64,000 bases of DNA from Burkholderia pyrrocinia (GCF_001028665.1 NZ_CP011504.1:3038001-3102000); one strand, 5' to 3'; shown: positions 39,734 to 47,918, numbered from the stretch's first letter. Numbers and translations: made by a program. The notes: generated by a model from the letters alone, not told the origin.

Positions 39734-40326
39734 TGGATGAGCGAAATCCCTGCTGACTCAGCCTTGCAAAGCAATTCTTCATAAGCGCGAGCCGATGTAT
39801 CATAACTTCTCTTGATCTCAACCATGATTTTATCGACCGCCTCCACAAGAGCAACATCATCGATAAATACCGACTCATAAGCCGAGAAAGCTCCCAAATA
39901 TCGGGCCCTTATATAACACACCGTCTGCTGCAGTGGACGAAGCAGCTCATCGACCGTATGATTGTTGAATCCGCTCGCTCTATAAGCCGATTCTGGCGCC
40001 CCAATCGTGGTAACAACCAGGAATTCCTTGTCGCGCAACTTGTCTCCGTTACGGGCATAGGCAAACCCGGGCGTAAATACATCATCGATCCATTGCTTCA
40101 TCAGCGCGGGGCACGAATACCAATACATCGGAAACAGCAAAACAATCCGATTATGATGCGTCAGTCGATCCTGTTCGGCCGCAACATCAAATTGATGGTT
40201 AGCAAAATTCTCCGCAAGAATGTGCAGCGTGATAGCGTTATCCGTACGCAGCGCACTGACCACCGCCCTATTAACACGCGAAGATTCGAGATCTGGGTGA
40301 CCACAAATTACCAGCATTTCACTCAA
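39730..40326 (-). CDS. Flavodoxin-fold NAD(P)H:quinone reductase (KefF/NQO1-like)
   Basis: A protein of about 198 residues, first gene of the cluster. It opens LVICGHPDLESSRVNRAVV, the FMN-binding start of the NQO1/KefF/MdaB family. It continues with VLLFPMYWYSCPALMKQWIDDVFTPGFAYARNG (the family PxYWxxxPAxLKxWxDRVFxxGFAY motif) and an FLVVTTIGAPESAY loop. It transfers two electrons from NAD(P)H to quinones or related enones. I choose TTG at 40326 because GGAGG stands six bases upstream; an ATG at 40338 has no ribosome binding site and the ATG at 40317 is too far from it. It stands next to the divergent control region. Confidence 0.83.
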   Translation of the reverse strand: MSEMLVICGHPDLESSRVNRAVVSALRTDNAITLHILAENFANHQFDVAAEQDRLTHHNRIVLLFPMYWYSCPALMKQWIDDVFTPGFAYARNGDKLRDKEFLVVTTIGAPESAYRASGFNNHTVDELLRPLQQTVCYIRARYLGAFSAYESVFIDDVALVEAVDKIMVEIKRSYDTSARAYEELLCKAESAGISLIQ

Positions 40327-40961
40327 ATCGACCTCCATTTTTTAATATACAAAAACGAAAATTACCATTCCGCTAGACTTACGACCCTACGATTCAGATC
40401 GCCACCCCACACGAGAAACACTCATCATTAACGACGCACCTCGAAATTAATCAAGCACCACCATTAAACGATAAATCGAATAATCTGTAACCTGCAATTT
40501 TTTATAGGTTATATAAGGATTCTGGATCTGACGCCTGCCTTCGACCTCACTCTTATCTTGCGACAAGATACTCAGACTGCAAATCGAACTTCGCGCCAAT
40601 CCGCACAGACACTATGGAATGCATATAAATTATTTCAAACTGTGCCATACCGTCGAATCTCCGCTCCATTTGCGCCGATGGGAACATCGCCACACGCTCG
40701 ATGAACGATGAGCATTCCGTGCTCTTGCCGCGCAGAACGATACCGCCAACCTATCCGATGACGCTTCGCAACATTCAGCAACTTTGACGAAAAAATAACA
40801 TGAATAAACGGTTCGAAATTCATCCAAATCTTTCAAATTGTTAAATTTGGCATGCACATCAATCGCACCCCAGTCTTCCGGAATACTCACGATCCAGTCC
40901 ATCCCAAAATTTCAAAACTCCTGCATTCGGCTAGACTATCGCCATCCAGCGAAGGTCTATC
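40327..40961. promoter_or_regulatory. AT-rich divergent control region of the AfsA operon and luxR solo
   Basis: About 635 bp with several symmetric elements. TATCTTG-CGA-CAAGATA (40554-40570) is a perfect palindrome; TAACCT-N12-AGGTTA (40488-40511) and CAAATT-GTTA-AATTTG (40834-40849) are two more. A near-identical 14-mer, CATTCSGCTAGACT, occurs at 40366-40379 and 40924-40937, close to the two outward promoters. For luxR, TTTCAA (40910) and TAGACT (40932) are spaced 16 bp and may be -35/-10. No classic 20-bp lux box (CTG-N10-CAG-like) is evident. Confidence 0.55.
40630..40902 (-). CDS. Doubtful short ORF in the AfsA/luxR control region
   Basis: A 90-codon frame starting MDWIVSIPEDWGAIDVHAKF. 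The first 35 residues look protein-like (a mixed charged/hydrophobic pattern, Trp, Lys-Asp-Leu-Asp-Glu-Phe), but the rest becomes Ser/Arg/Cys-rich, as expected of an untranslated or frameshifted frame. A second frame in the same strand (40635-40823) takes over protein-like character in its later half, so this could be a frameshifted remnant. I do not recognise either. It is listed only so that the interval is not called empty. Confidence 0.2.
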   Translation of the reverse strand: MDWIVSIPEDWGAIDVHAKFNNLKDLDEFRTVYSCYFFVKVAECCEASSDRLAVSFCAARARNAHRSSSVWRCSHRRKWSGDSTVWHSLK

Positions 40962-41684
40962 ATGAATCATCTTGATAAATTGATCGAGTTAGTCGATTGC
41001 AAAACGGTCGACTCGTGGGCATCCCGCCTATTCTCGTTGGTCGAGTCATTTGGACTAGCCGGCGTAGTGTATGGAATCAAGAGAAGTAAGGCAGCAGAAT
41101 TTTCGTCTGCGTTCATCAAAACCAATCTCTCCACGACATGGCTTCATCGCTACGAGCACCGACAGTTCTATGGCATTGACCCTATCATCGACCATTGCAT
41201 GAGGCACAAGCTACCGCTGATCTGGGACGAGCGAACCTATGTAACGCCAATCCAGCGAGTGTTATATGAAGATGCGTTCGATCACGGCTTGAGATCAGGC
41301 ATCGCCTTTCCTGTCCACGGCCCGGATGGTCAGTTTGGCGTCTCGAGCTTCGTTTCCAACGAAGCAAATGCGGGAAGCATGTTCGCGTGCAAAAAACTGC
41401 ACGCATCGCTGTCTATGTTGAGTGATTACGCAACCGAAACATCGATTGCATTCTCGGCAAGCCATTTCAATTCAAATCGTGCGATCAACCTGACGGCACG
41501 CGAGCTCGAATGCCTGACATTACTCGGCATCGGCAAAACGTCGTGGGAAATATCGCGAATCCTGACGTGTTCGGAAGCAACCGTTAATTTCCATGTCTAC
41601 AACCTGATCAGGAAGTTTGGCGTAAGAACCCGGCAGCAAGCCGTTATCAAAGGGATTTGCCATGGTCTCATTGCTCCGACCTGA
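40962..41684 (+). CDS. LuxR-type quorum-sensing regulator without a LuxI partner (LuxR solo)
   Basis: A 240-residue regulator. The N-terminal autoinducer-binding domain keeps the whole set of pocket residues of LuxR/TraR: Trp60, Tyr64, Asp73, Pro74, Trp88 and Gly113. The C-terminal GerE helix-turn-helix reads LTARELECLTLLGIGKTSWE followed by SEATVNFHVYNLIRKFGV. An intact pocket means it should bind an acyl-homoserine lactone or a similar ring lactone. There is no luxI-type gene in the window, so it is a solo here. It diverges from the AfsA operon across the shared control region and is the obvious candidate regulator. Codon use is AT-rich, like the operon. Confidence 0.93.
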   Translation: MNHLDKLIELVDCKTVDSWASRLFSLVESFGLAGVVYGIKRSKAAEFSSAFIKTNLSTTWLHRYEHRQFYGIDPIIDHCMRHKLPLIWDERTYVTPIQRVLYEDAFDHGLRSGIAFPVHGPDGQFGVSSFVSNEANAGSMFACKKLHASLSMLSDYATETSIAFSASHFNSNRAINLTARELECLTLLGIGKTSWEISRILTCSEATVNFHVYNLIRKFGVRTRQQAVIKGICHGLIAPT

Positions 41685-41972
41685 AGCGCCCATGTCCGCT
41701 CGAAGCCGTCCATCCGGTGCGTGGTATGCACACTAGCCTCCCCCGGAGGATCTGAGCGACGGATGATTTCGCGGCCGTGGCAAATACAGCACCAGTCGGC
41801 CCGGTGCCAGTCGTTCGTCGCTTCTGGATCGCCTGAGTGGCGCTGGCCAGCAATCAGTCTCAGATGCCGAACCGCAGCGTGGCTTCGTCATGCGCGAACC
41901 GACGTGCCTCGTTTTTTCACATTTCTTACATTCGCGCTGCGTATCGTTGACGACTTTCCTACGGTGCCTCCC

Positions 41973-43436
41973 ATGCGACGACTCCTCCCGCGCGCACTGC
42001 TTGCGCGCTGCGCCCCCCTTGTTGCCCTCGCCGCGCTGTCGGCGTGCTCGAATCACATCGATACGCCGGCCGATCCGGCAAGCGCCGCGATCAACGTCCA
42101 GGCCGCATGGGTCGAGATCGGCGACGCGAACCAGGCGATCGCACGCGTCATCACGAACTACACCCCCGCGTCGGCCAGCGATCCGCTGTGTCCGCAACTG
42201 ACCGTCGACGGCAAGCTGTCGCGCATGACGCTGCGCGCAGGCGCCGCGACCCGGGCCCAGCGGCCGACCGCCAGCGACCCGGCCGATTCGAAGCCGTCGA
42301 ACTTCCCGGTCTCCGTCTGCGAAACGACGTTGCCGGCCGATGCACAGGCGGCGAGCGTCGCGGGCCGCACGCTGCCGCTGCCGAAAGCGCAGCCGCAACG
42401 CATCGCGATCATCGCCGACACCGGCTGCCGGATGAAGAAGGCCGACAACGCATGGCAGGCGTGCAACGACGCGACGGTCTGGCCGTTCGACACGATCGCG
42501 GCCAGCGTCGCGAAGCTGTCGCCGGACCTGGTCATGCATGTGGGCGACTACCACTATCGCGAGAACGCCTGCCCGCCGGACATCGCCGGCTGCAAGGACA
42601 GCCCGTGGGGCTATGGCTGGGATACGTGGCAGGCCGACCTGTTCCGCCCGGCCGCGCCGCTGCTCGCGAAGGCGCCGTGGGTCGTCGTGCGCGGCAACCA
42701 CGAGGAATGCGCGCGCGCAGGCCAGGGCTGGTTCCGCTTCCTCGATCCGCGCCCGTATTCGGCTGCCCGCTCGTGCGACGATCCGGCCAACGACACCAAC
42801 GCGAACTATTCGGATCCCTATGCGGTGTCGCTCGGCGGCGGCTCGCAGGTGATCGTGTTCGACACCGCGAAGGTCGGCCGCACGCCGCTCAAGACGACCG
42901 ACGCGCAATTCGGCATCTACCAGAAGCAGTTCCAGACGGTGGCCACGCTCGCGTCGAAGGCCGGCATGACGACGACGATCTTCACGAATCATCATCCGAT
43001 CCTCGCGTTCGCGCCGATCGCCGGCAGCACGCCCGCGCCGGGCAACCTCGCGCTGCAGTCGGTGATGTCGAGCCTCTACGCGCAGGCGTACTACCCGCCG
43101 GGCGTACACGTCGCACTGCACGGTCACGTGCACGACTTCCAGGCGATCAACTTCTCGTCCGGACACCCGGCGACGATCGTGTCAGGCAACGGCGGCGACA
43201 ACCTCGACGTCGCATTGCCCGACCCGTTCCCGGCCGGCCTGACGCCCGCACCGGGCGCCGTGATCGAGCGGCTGTCGCACAACAACAGCTTCGGTTTCCT
43301 GATCATGGAACGCCGTGCGGCACCCGCGACGGGCTGGGTGTTCCGTGCGTATTCGGCGGCAGGCAAGCTGCTCGCGTCGTGCAACCAGTCGGGCACGACG
43401 CTCGCCTGCGACAAGACGGGGTTCATTGCGCCGTGA
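41973..43436 (+). CDS. Lipoprotein metallophosphoesterase (purple-acid-phosphatase-like)
   Basis: A 487-residue protein. It has a lipoprotein signal (residues 1-25, lipobox LSAC), so it is probably membrane-anchored in the periplasm. The dimetal phosphoesterase motifs are in order: ADTGCR (DxG-like), GDYHYRENACP, GNHEEC, TNHHPI and HGHVHDF. An N-terminal beta domain of about 110 residues precedes the catalytic domain. The closest general class is the calcineurin-like/purple acid phosphatase group; the substrate is unknown. GC-rich codon use returns here after the AfsA segment. The stop overlaps the peroxidase start (GTGA), which suggests coupled translation. The first ATG lacks a strong ribosome binding site. 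Confidence 0.88.
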   Translation: MRRLLPRALLARCAPLVALAALSACSNHIDTPADPASAAINVQAAWVEIGDANQAIARVITNYTPASASDPLCPQLTVDGKLSRMTLRAGAATRAQRPTASDPADSKPSNFPVSVCETTLPADAQAASVAGRTLPLPKAQPQRIAIIADTGCRMKKADNAWQACNDATVWPFDTIAASVAKLSPDLVMHVGDYHYRENACPPDIAGCKDSPWGYGWDTWQADLFRPAAPLLAKAPWVVVRGNHEECARAGQGWFRFLDPRPYSAARSCDDPANDTNANYSDPYAVSLGGGSQVIVFDTAKVGRTPLKTTDAQFGIYQKQFQTVATLASKAGMTTTIFTNHHPILAFAPIAGSTPAPGNLALQSVMSSLYAQAYYPPGVHVALHGHVHDFQAINFSSGHPATIVSGNGGDNLDVALPDPFPAGLTPAPGAVIERLSHNNSFGFLIMERRAAPATGWVFRAYSAAGKLLASCNQSGTTLACDKTGFIAP

Positions 43437-44851
43437 GTGAAGAGGTTCGATGCGACGGCCGCGTTGCGCTCGGCCGGCAAACGCTGCACACGCTTGCCGC
43501 GGCCGTGCTCGCCGGCCTGGCGCTCGCCACGCACGCCGCGCCGTCCGAAACGGTCCTGCTTCCCGGCGCGCCGCCGTCGCGCGTCGTCGACACGATCGGC
43601 AACGGCACGCCGCAGGTGACGGGCAAGATCGACGCGGCCACCGCGCGCTTCGCGCCCGACCCGACGCTCGTCGCGCTCGGCCGTCGGATCTTCTTCGACC
43701 CGCGGCTGTCCGAGCCGCGCGGCATGTCGTGCGCGGGCTGCCACGATCCGGGCCGCGCGTTCGCGCCGACGCTGTCTGCGGCTTCGCTCGCGGGGCCCGG
43801 CGTGCCGGAAGGCAGCCGGCACGGGCGCTTCAGCCAGCGCAATGCGCCGTCGCTGCTCTATGTGCGCTACGTGCCGCGCCGCCACTTCTACCAGGACGAC
43901 GATGCGCCCGCGCCGTCGCCGTTCGGCGGCCTGTTCAGCGATGGTCGCGCGGATACGCTCGCCGAGCAGATCCGCGGGCCGCTGTTCGATCCGAACGAGA
44001 TGAACAACCGGTCGCCGGCCGCGCTGCTGCGCAAGGTCAATACGACCGAACTCGCGCCCGACCTCGCCGCGCGTTTCGGCGCGCCGGTGCGACGCGATCC
44101 CGAACAACTCGTGCGCGCGCTGGGTTCGGCCGTCGAGGCCTATCTGCAGAGCGACGAGATGGCGCCGTTCACGTCGCGCTTCGACGCGTTCCTGCGCACC
44201 CGCAAGCCGCTCGCGCCGGCCGAGATGCGCGGCCTCGCGCTGTTCCGGAATCCGGACAAGGGCAACTGCATGACCTGCCATACGCTGTCGGACACGTCGA
44301 ACCGCCCGGAGCGCTCGCTCTTCACCGATTTCGGTTATGACGCGATCGCCGTGCCGCGCAACCGCGCGCTGCCGGCGAACCGCGATCCGCGCCATTTCGA
44401 CAACGGACTGTGCGACACCGCGCGGCGGCTGCGCTGGCCCGAGCCGACGCAATGGTGCGGCTACCTGCGCACGCCGGGGCTGCGCAACGTCGCGGTCAAG
44501 CAGACGTTCATGCACAACGGCGTGTTCACGACGCTGCGCGACGCGGTCGCGTTCTACAACACGCGCTCGACCGACCCCGGCTTCTGGTATCACGGCGCCA
44601 GGACGTTCGACGACGTGCCGGCCGCCTATCGCGGCAACATCAACGTCAACTCGACGCCGATGAACCGCCGGCCCGGCACGCCGCCCGCGCTGACCGACGC
44701 GGAAATCGACGACATCGTCGCATTCCTCGGCACGCTGACCGACGCGCGCTATACGGGCATCGCCGCGGCCGCCGCCCCTGCCGCCCCTGCCGCCCCCGTC
44801 GCCGGGATCACCGGATCGCCGGACCGTCGAACCGCCGCGCCGGCGCGCTGA
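43433..44851 (+). CDS. Di-haem cytochrome c peroxidase/MauG-family protein
   Basis: A protein of about 472 residues with a signal sequence ending ALATHA and two c-type haem sites, CAGCH near residue 100 and CMTCH near 279. LGRRIFFDPRLSEPRGMSCAGCH is the family opening of periplasmic cytochrome c peroxidases, and RTPGLRNVAVKQTFMHNGVFTTLRDAVAFYN is the late conserved block. It reduces peroxide, or in MauG-like relatives modifies a partner protein. The only start compatible with the signal peptide is GTG at 43433, which overlaps the phosphatase stop. The C-terminal tail is an Ala/Pro repeat (AAPAAPAAPVAG). Coupling with a metallophosphoesterase is uncommon but recurrent in proteobacteria (inference). 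Confidence 0.88.
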   Translation: MSEEVRCDGRVALGRQTLHTLAAAVLAGLALATHAAPSETVLLPGAPPSRVVDTIGNGTPQVTGKIDAATARFAPDPTLVALGRRIFFDPRLSEPRGMSCAGCHDPGRAFAPTLSAASLAGPGVPEGSRHGRFSQRNAPSLLYVRYVPRRHFYQDDDAPAPSPFGGLFSDGRADTLAEQIRGPLFDPNEMNNRSPAALLRKVNTTELAPDLAARFGAPVRRDPEQLVRALGSAVEAYLQSDEMAPFTSRFDAFLRTRKPLAPAEMRGLALFRNPDKGNCMTCHTLSDTSNRPERSLFTDFGYDAIAVPRNRALPANRDPRHFDNGLCDTARRLRWPEPTQWCGYLRTPGLRNVAVKQTFMHNGVFTTLRDAVAFYNTRSTDPGFWYHGARTFDDVPAAYRGNINVNSTPMNRRPGTPPALTDAEIDDIVAFLGTLTDARYTGIAAAAAPAAPAAPVAGITGSPDRRTAAPAR

Positions 44852-44885
44852 CCCTGGCCGAACGGCCAGCCGCACGCGCGCCCGC

Positions 44886-44937
44886 TTGCGGTCGCCGCAA
44901 ACACTGGTTATATTTACAGCACTGTATTTATGAACAG
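44886..44937 (+). promoter_or_regulatory. Promoter with two LexA (SOS) boxes
   Basis: TTGCGG (44886-44891) and TATATT (44909-44914) are spaced 17 bp, a good sigma-70 promoter. Overlapping and following it are two CTG-N10-CAG sites: CTGGTTATATTTACAG (44904-44919) and CTGTATTTATGAACAG (44922-44937), the second a full CTGT-N8-ACAG LexA box. Both lie just before the small gene at 44949. Confidence 0.72.
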
Positions 44938-44948
44938 TGAGGTGCGCG

Positions 44949-45224
44949 ATGGAACATCTGGTCCGTATCGTCAACGACACCGATCGCCAAGTGCTGGCGT
45001 GGCTTCGCACCCAGGCCGGCGACGCCCGCGTCGAGCGCGCGGCGCGCCAGCTCGGGCATACCCGCAAGCCTTTTCCGTCTGCCGTCTGCCGGTATCTGGG
45101 CATGAGCGCGCCGGCCACGCTGCGCCAGGCCGAACGGCCGCGCGTCGCACGCGATTTCTCGGTCGGCGATCGTTACCTGTCGTTGATCCGCCAGCACCTC
45201 GCCTCGCACTCGGCCAGCCGCTGA
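44949..45224 (+). CDS. Small protein of unknown function under a LexA-type promoter
   Basis: A 91-residue basic protein (MEHLVRIVNDTDRQVLAWL at the start, then RVARDFSVGDRYLSLIRQHLA near the end). I do not recognise a family. The ATG at 44949 has GAGG six bases upstream; an upstream GTG at 44937 lies inside the second LexA box and is unlikely. The N-terminal third is predicted helical with a HTRKPFP turn in the middle; no membrane segment is present. The two LexA boxes indicate induction by DNA damage. It is followed by the converging MocR gene. Confidence 0.7.
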   Translation: MEHLVRIVNDTDRQVLAWLRTQAGDARVERAARQLGHTRKPFPSAVCRYLGMSAPATLRQAERPRVARDFSVGDRYLSLIRQHLASHSASR

Positions 45225-45305
45225 CATGGCGGCGTCCGGCCGCCGAGGTGGCGCGGCGGGCCGGAACGCTCGCGCATGCGCGAGCCCGGCCGGCAGCCGC
45301 CGTGC

Positions 45306-46799
45306 TTATGCAGCAGCCGCAGCGTCGCGTATCAGGCGGCCGAGCGTTTCGAATGCCGCCTCGTGCGCCGCATCGAACACGCGCGTGCACGCAAGCCGGA
45401 TATAAGCGTCGAAGCGGTCGGAATTCGAGAAGATCGAACCGGGCGCAATCTTGACCCCGTGCGCCAGTGCGGCGTCGAACAGCGCATCGGAGCGCACGCC
45501 GTCCGGCAACGCGATCCACAGCAGCATCCCGCCCGGCGGCTGGTTCATCCGGGTTCCGGCCGGAAAATGCCGCGCAATCGCGTCGATCGTCACATCGCGC
45601 TGCACGCGCAACTGTTCGCGAAACCGGTGCAGATGGCGATCGAACGCGCCCGAGCCGACGAACTCGGCGGCAACGGCCTGCAGCAACGCGGCGTTGTGCC
45701 GGCTGTGCGCGAACTTCAGCATCTTCACGCGCGCATGCCAGCGCCCCGCGCTCATCCAGCCGAGCCGCATCCCGGGGGCGAGCACCTTGTTGAACGACGG
45801 GCAGTAGATCACCGTGCCGTCGCGGTCCCATGCCTTGACCGGCTTGACCGCCTGCGGCGCCTCGACGAGCTCGCGATACGGCTCGTCCTCGATCACGGCC
45901 ACGCCGTGGCGCGAGCACAGCGCGACGAGCGCGGCCTTGCGTTCGTCGGGCATCACGCAGCCGAGCGGGTTCTGCAGGTTCGGCACGACGACCACGGCCC
46001 GAATGTCCGAATACGCGGCCAGCGCCACTTCGAGCGCCTCGATCGACAAGCCGGTCGTCGGGCTGGCCGGGATTTCGAGCGCGCGCAGGCCGAGGCTTTC
46101 GAGCAACTGGATCAAGCCGAAGAAGGCCGGCGATTCGATCGCGATCGTGTCGCCGGGGCGCGCGACCGCGCGCAGCGCGAGATTCACTGCATCGACACCG
46201 CCACTCGTCGACATCACGTCGTCCGGCGACACGGTCACGCCATACGACAGCGCGCGTTTGGCCATCGTCTGCCGGAATTCGGGCGAACCGCCGACGGGCC
46301 CCGCGTCGGTCAACAGCGTCGGCTTGCGTCGCAGCAGCCGGATCGCCAGCGTCTGCAGGCGCTCGGTCGGATACAGCGCGGCCAGCGCGGACGCGCCGCC
46401 GAGATTCAACGCGTCGGTTGCCGCATTCGCGCGGTCGATTACGCGCGACACGCGTTCGTGCAGCCCCGCGAACGGCGGCTCGACGCTCAACGGCGGTCCT
46501 TCGCTTTCCGGCAGCGTTTCGAGCGCGGCCGACGCGCGGCGCCGCACGAAGTAGCCCGAGCGCGGCTTCGCCTCGCACCAGCCCGTATCCTCCAGCCGCC
46601 GGAATGCCTGGATCGCGGTCGACAGGCTCACGCCGTGCTGCGCCATGAATGCGCGCACCGACGGCATCCGGTCGCCGGGCGACAACGTGCCGGCCGCGAT
46701 GATGCGGCGGTAATGTTCGGCAAGTCGTTCGTAAAGCGGCTCGCCGTCCATCGGCAAGGGCGTGCGGGATGCATCGGCGAAAGGCGTCATACGGGCCAT
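45306..46799 (-). CDS. MocR/GntR-family regulator with aminotransferase domain
   Basis: A protein of about 497 residues. It has an N-terminal GntR winged helix (EPLYERLAEHYRRIIAAGTLSPGDRMPSVRAFMAQHGVSLSTAIQAFRRLE) linked to a fold-type I PLP aminotransferase domain. The PLP-binding segment reads CPSFNKVLAPGMRLGWM, with the Lys intact, and PNLQNPLGCVMPDERK and EDEPYREL belong to the same domain. Such proteins regulate vitamin B6, GABA, taurine or amino-acid genes, with PLP as a cofactor ligand. Start 46799 (or 46790) is chosen because residues before it are not part of the GntR fold. It diverges from the DUF2917 gene; the target is unknown. Confidence 0.9.
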   Translation of the reverse strand: MARMTPFADASRTPLPMDGEPLYERLAEHYRRIIAAGTLSPGDRMPSVRAFMAQHGVSLSTAIQAFRRLEDTGWCEAKPRSGYFVRRRASAALETLPESEGPPLSVEPPFAGLHERVSRVIDRANAATDALNLGGASALAALYPTERLQTLAIRLLRRKPTLLTDAGPVGGSPEFRQTMAKRALSYGVTVSPDDVMSTSGGVDAVNLALRAVARPGDTIAIESPAFFGLIQLLESLGLRALEIPASPTTGLSIEALEVALAAYSDIRAVVVVPNLQNPLGCVMPDERKAALVALCSRHGVAVIEDEPYRELVEAPQAVKPVKAWDRDGTVIYCPSFNKVLAPGMRLGWMSAGRWHARVKMLKFAHSRHNAALLQAVAAEFVGSGAFDRHLHRFREQLRVQRDVTIDAIARHFPAGTRMNQPPGGMLLWIALPDGVRSDALFDAALAHGVKIAPGSIFSNSDRFDAYIRLACTRVFDAAHEAAFETLGRLIRDAAAAA

Positions 46800-46993
46800 C
46801 GTGCCCGCGCGATCCGGGGCACGCCAGATACAGATTCGGGGGAAACCCGCCGATACAGCGATGCAAAATCGGCACCTGCACCGCAACAGATTCCCGGTCC
46901 CTGAATCTGTCGTGCCCGCGCCTGTTTCCCTAACCTGACTGCACGCTGTCGCCTCGCCGTCGCGAGGCCGAGCAACCGGGAAAAGGAATCGCC

Positions 46994-47344
46994 ATGCGGA
47001 CGCAACATATCCGGCTCGACGCCGGGCAAAGCCACTTTGCGTGGTTCGACAAGGGCAGCCAGGTGATCGTGCTCGACGGTGCGCTCGCGGTTACGCTGCG
47101 TCACGGCGGGCTCGACTGGCTGCCCGACGCGCCGCACTACATCCGCCGTGTGCTCGACGAAGGCGAATGCCTGGTGCTCGACACGGCCGGTCACGTGGCG
47201 TTGTCGGCCGGCGGCGTCGGCGCGGTCAGCACGGCAGTCGTGGAGCCTGCCGGCCGCAGAAGCGTGCTCGCGGTGTGGCGCGCGATCCTGCGCCGGCTGT
47301 CCGGGCAGGTGCGCGGCGGCCATCATGTGCGAGAGCATTCCTGA
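46994..47344 (+). CDS. DUF2917-family protein
   Basis: A 116-residue protein of the DUF2917 group, common in Burkholderiales and of unknown function. The fold is probably a small cupin-like beta barrel: KGSQVIVLDGALAVTLRHG, then LDEGECLVLDTAGHVALSA. AAAAGGAAT precedes the ATG at 46994. It diverges from the MocR regulator (about 195 bp between starts), which is the natural candidate to control it. Converges with the YeeE/YedE genes. No signal peptide. Confidence 0.8.
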   Translation: MRTQHIRLDAGQSHFAWFDKGSQVIVLDGALAVTLRHGGLDWLPDAPHYIRRVLDEGECLVLDTAGHVALSAGGVGAVSTAVVEPAGRRSVLAVWRAILRRLSGQVRGGHHVREHS

Positions 47345-47488
47345 CGTCGCGGCGCACCGAGCCGCGGTATCGGCCACGCAGTCACCACATCATTGCGGCA
47401 ACGAGCGAACGCATCGCGCTCCAGCCATCCTCATCCGGAGAGAGCGCCTCGACCGACGCAGCCTGCCCGGCACGCGGCGACCATCGCG

Positions 47489-47917
47489 TCACCGCGCACT
47501 CCTGCTCCTGCGACGCTCGACCCACTCGAATATCGCCATCCCGGCCAGCATCGCGACGACGAACCCGATTCCCTTGGCCGACCCGAAGCCGATCGACACG
47601 ATCGCGGGCCCCGGGCAAAACCCGGCCATCCCCCAGCCGATGCCGAACACGGCGCTTCCGGCGACCAGGCGCACGGTGATCGCCCGCAAGGCCGGCAACT
47701 GCATCGGCAAGCCGAGCCACGACCGCTTCCGGCGTTTCGCCCACGCGAACGCGAACACGGCCACGCCCGTCGCGCCGGCCATCACGAACGCGAGCGACGG
47801 ATCCCAGCGGCCCGCCAGGTCGAGAAAGCCGAGCACCTTGTGCGGATTGGCCATGCCCGACACGATGAGGCCGACGCCGAACAGCAGCCCCGCCAGAAAC
47901 GCGAATCCAGCCTGCAT
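47489..47917 (-). CDS. YeeE/YedE-family (DUF6691) sulfur transport protein
   Basis: A 142-residue membrane protein, the second half of a split YeeE/YedE-type transporter (PmpB-like). Four hydrophobic segments carry the family motifs LLFGVGLIVSGMANPHKVLGFLDLAG and FGIGWGMAGFCPGPAIVSIGFG with the conserved Cys. YeeE relatives import thiosulfate or other reactive sulfur species. It begins one base after its partner gene ends, so the two halves are made together. It belongs to the bigR operon. Confidence 0.9.
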   Translation of the reverse strand: MQAGFAFLAGLLFGVGLIVSGMANPHKVLGFLDLAGRWDPSLAFVMAGATGVAVFAFAWAKRRKRSWLGLPMQLPALRAITVRLVAGSAVFGIGWGMAGFCPGPAIVSIGFGSAKGIGFVVAMLAGMAIFEWVERRRSRSAR

Positions 47918-47918
47918 G

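Noticed and set aside
40630..40902. A luxI-type synthase partner for the LuxR solo
   Set aside because: Neither frame in the spacer shows the conserved Arg, Phe, Trp and Asp/Glu residues of LuxI. I keep it only as a doubtful ORF.
41685..41972. Transposase remnant between luxR and the phosphatase gene
   Set aside because: Both strands were read; the frames are short and no transposase motif or terminal repeat is visible.
44930..45454. A 174-codon frame overlapping the LexA-controlled small gene
   Set aside because: Arg/Pro-rich shadow frame; the 91-codon frame has the ribosome binding site and ordinary amino-acid composition.
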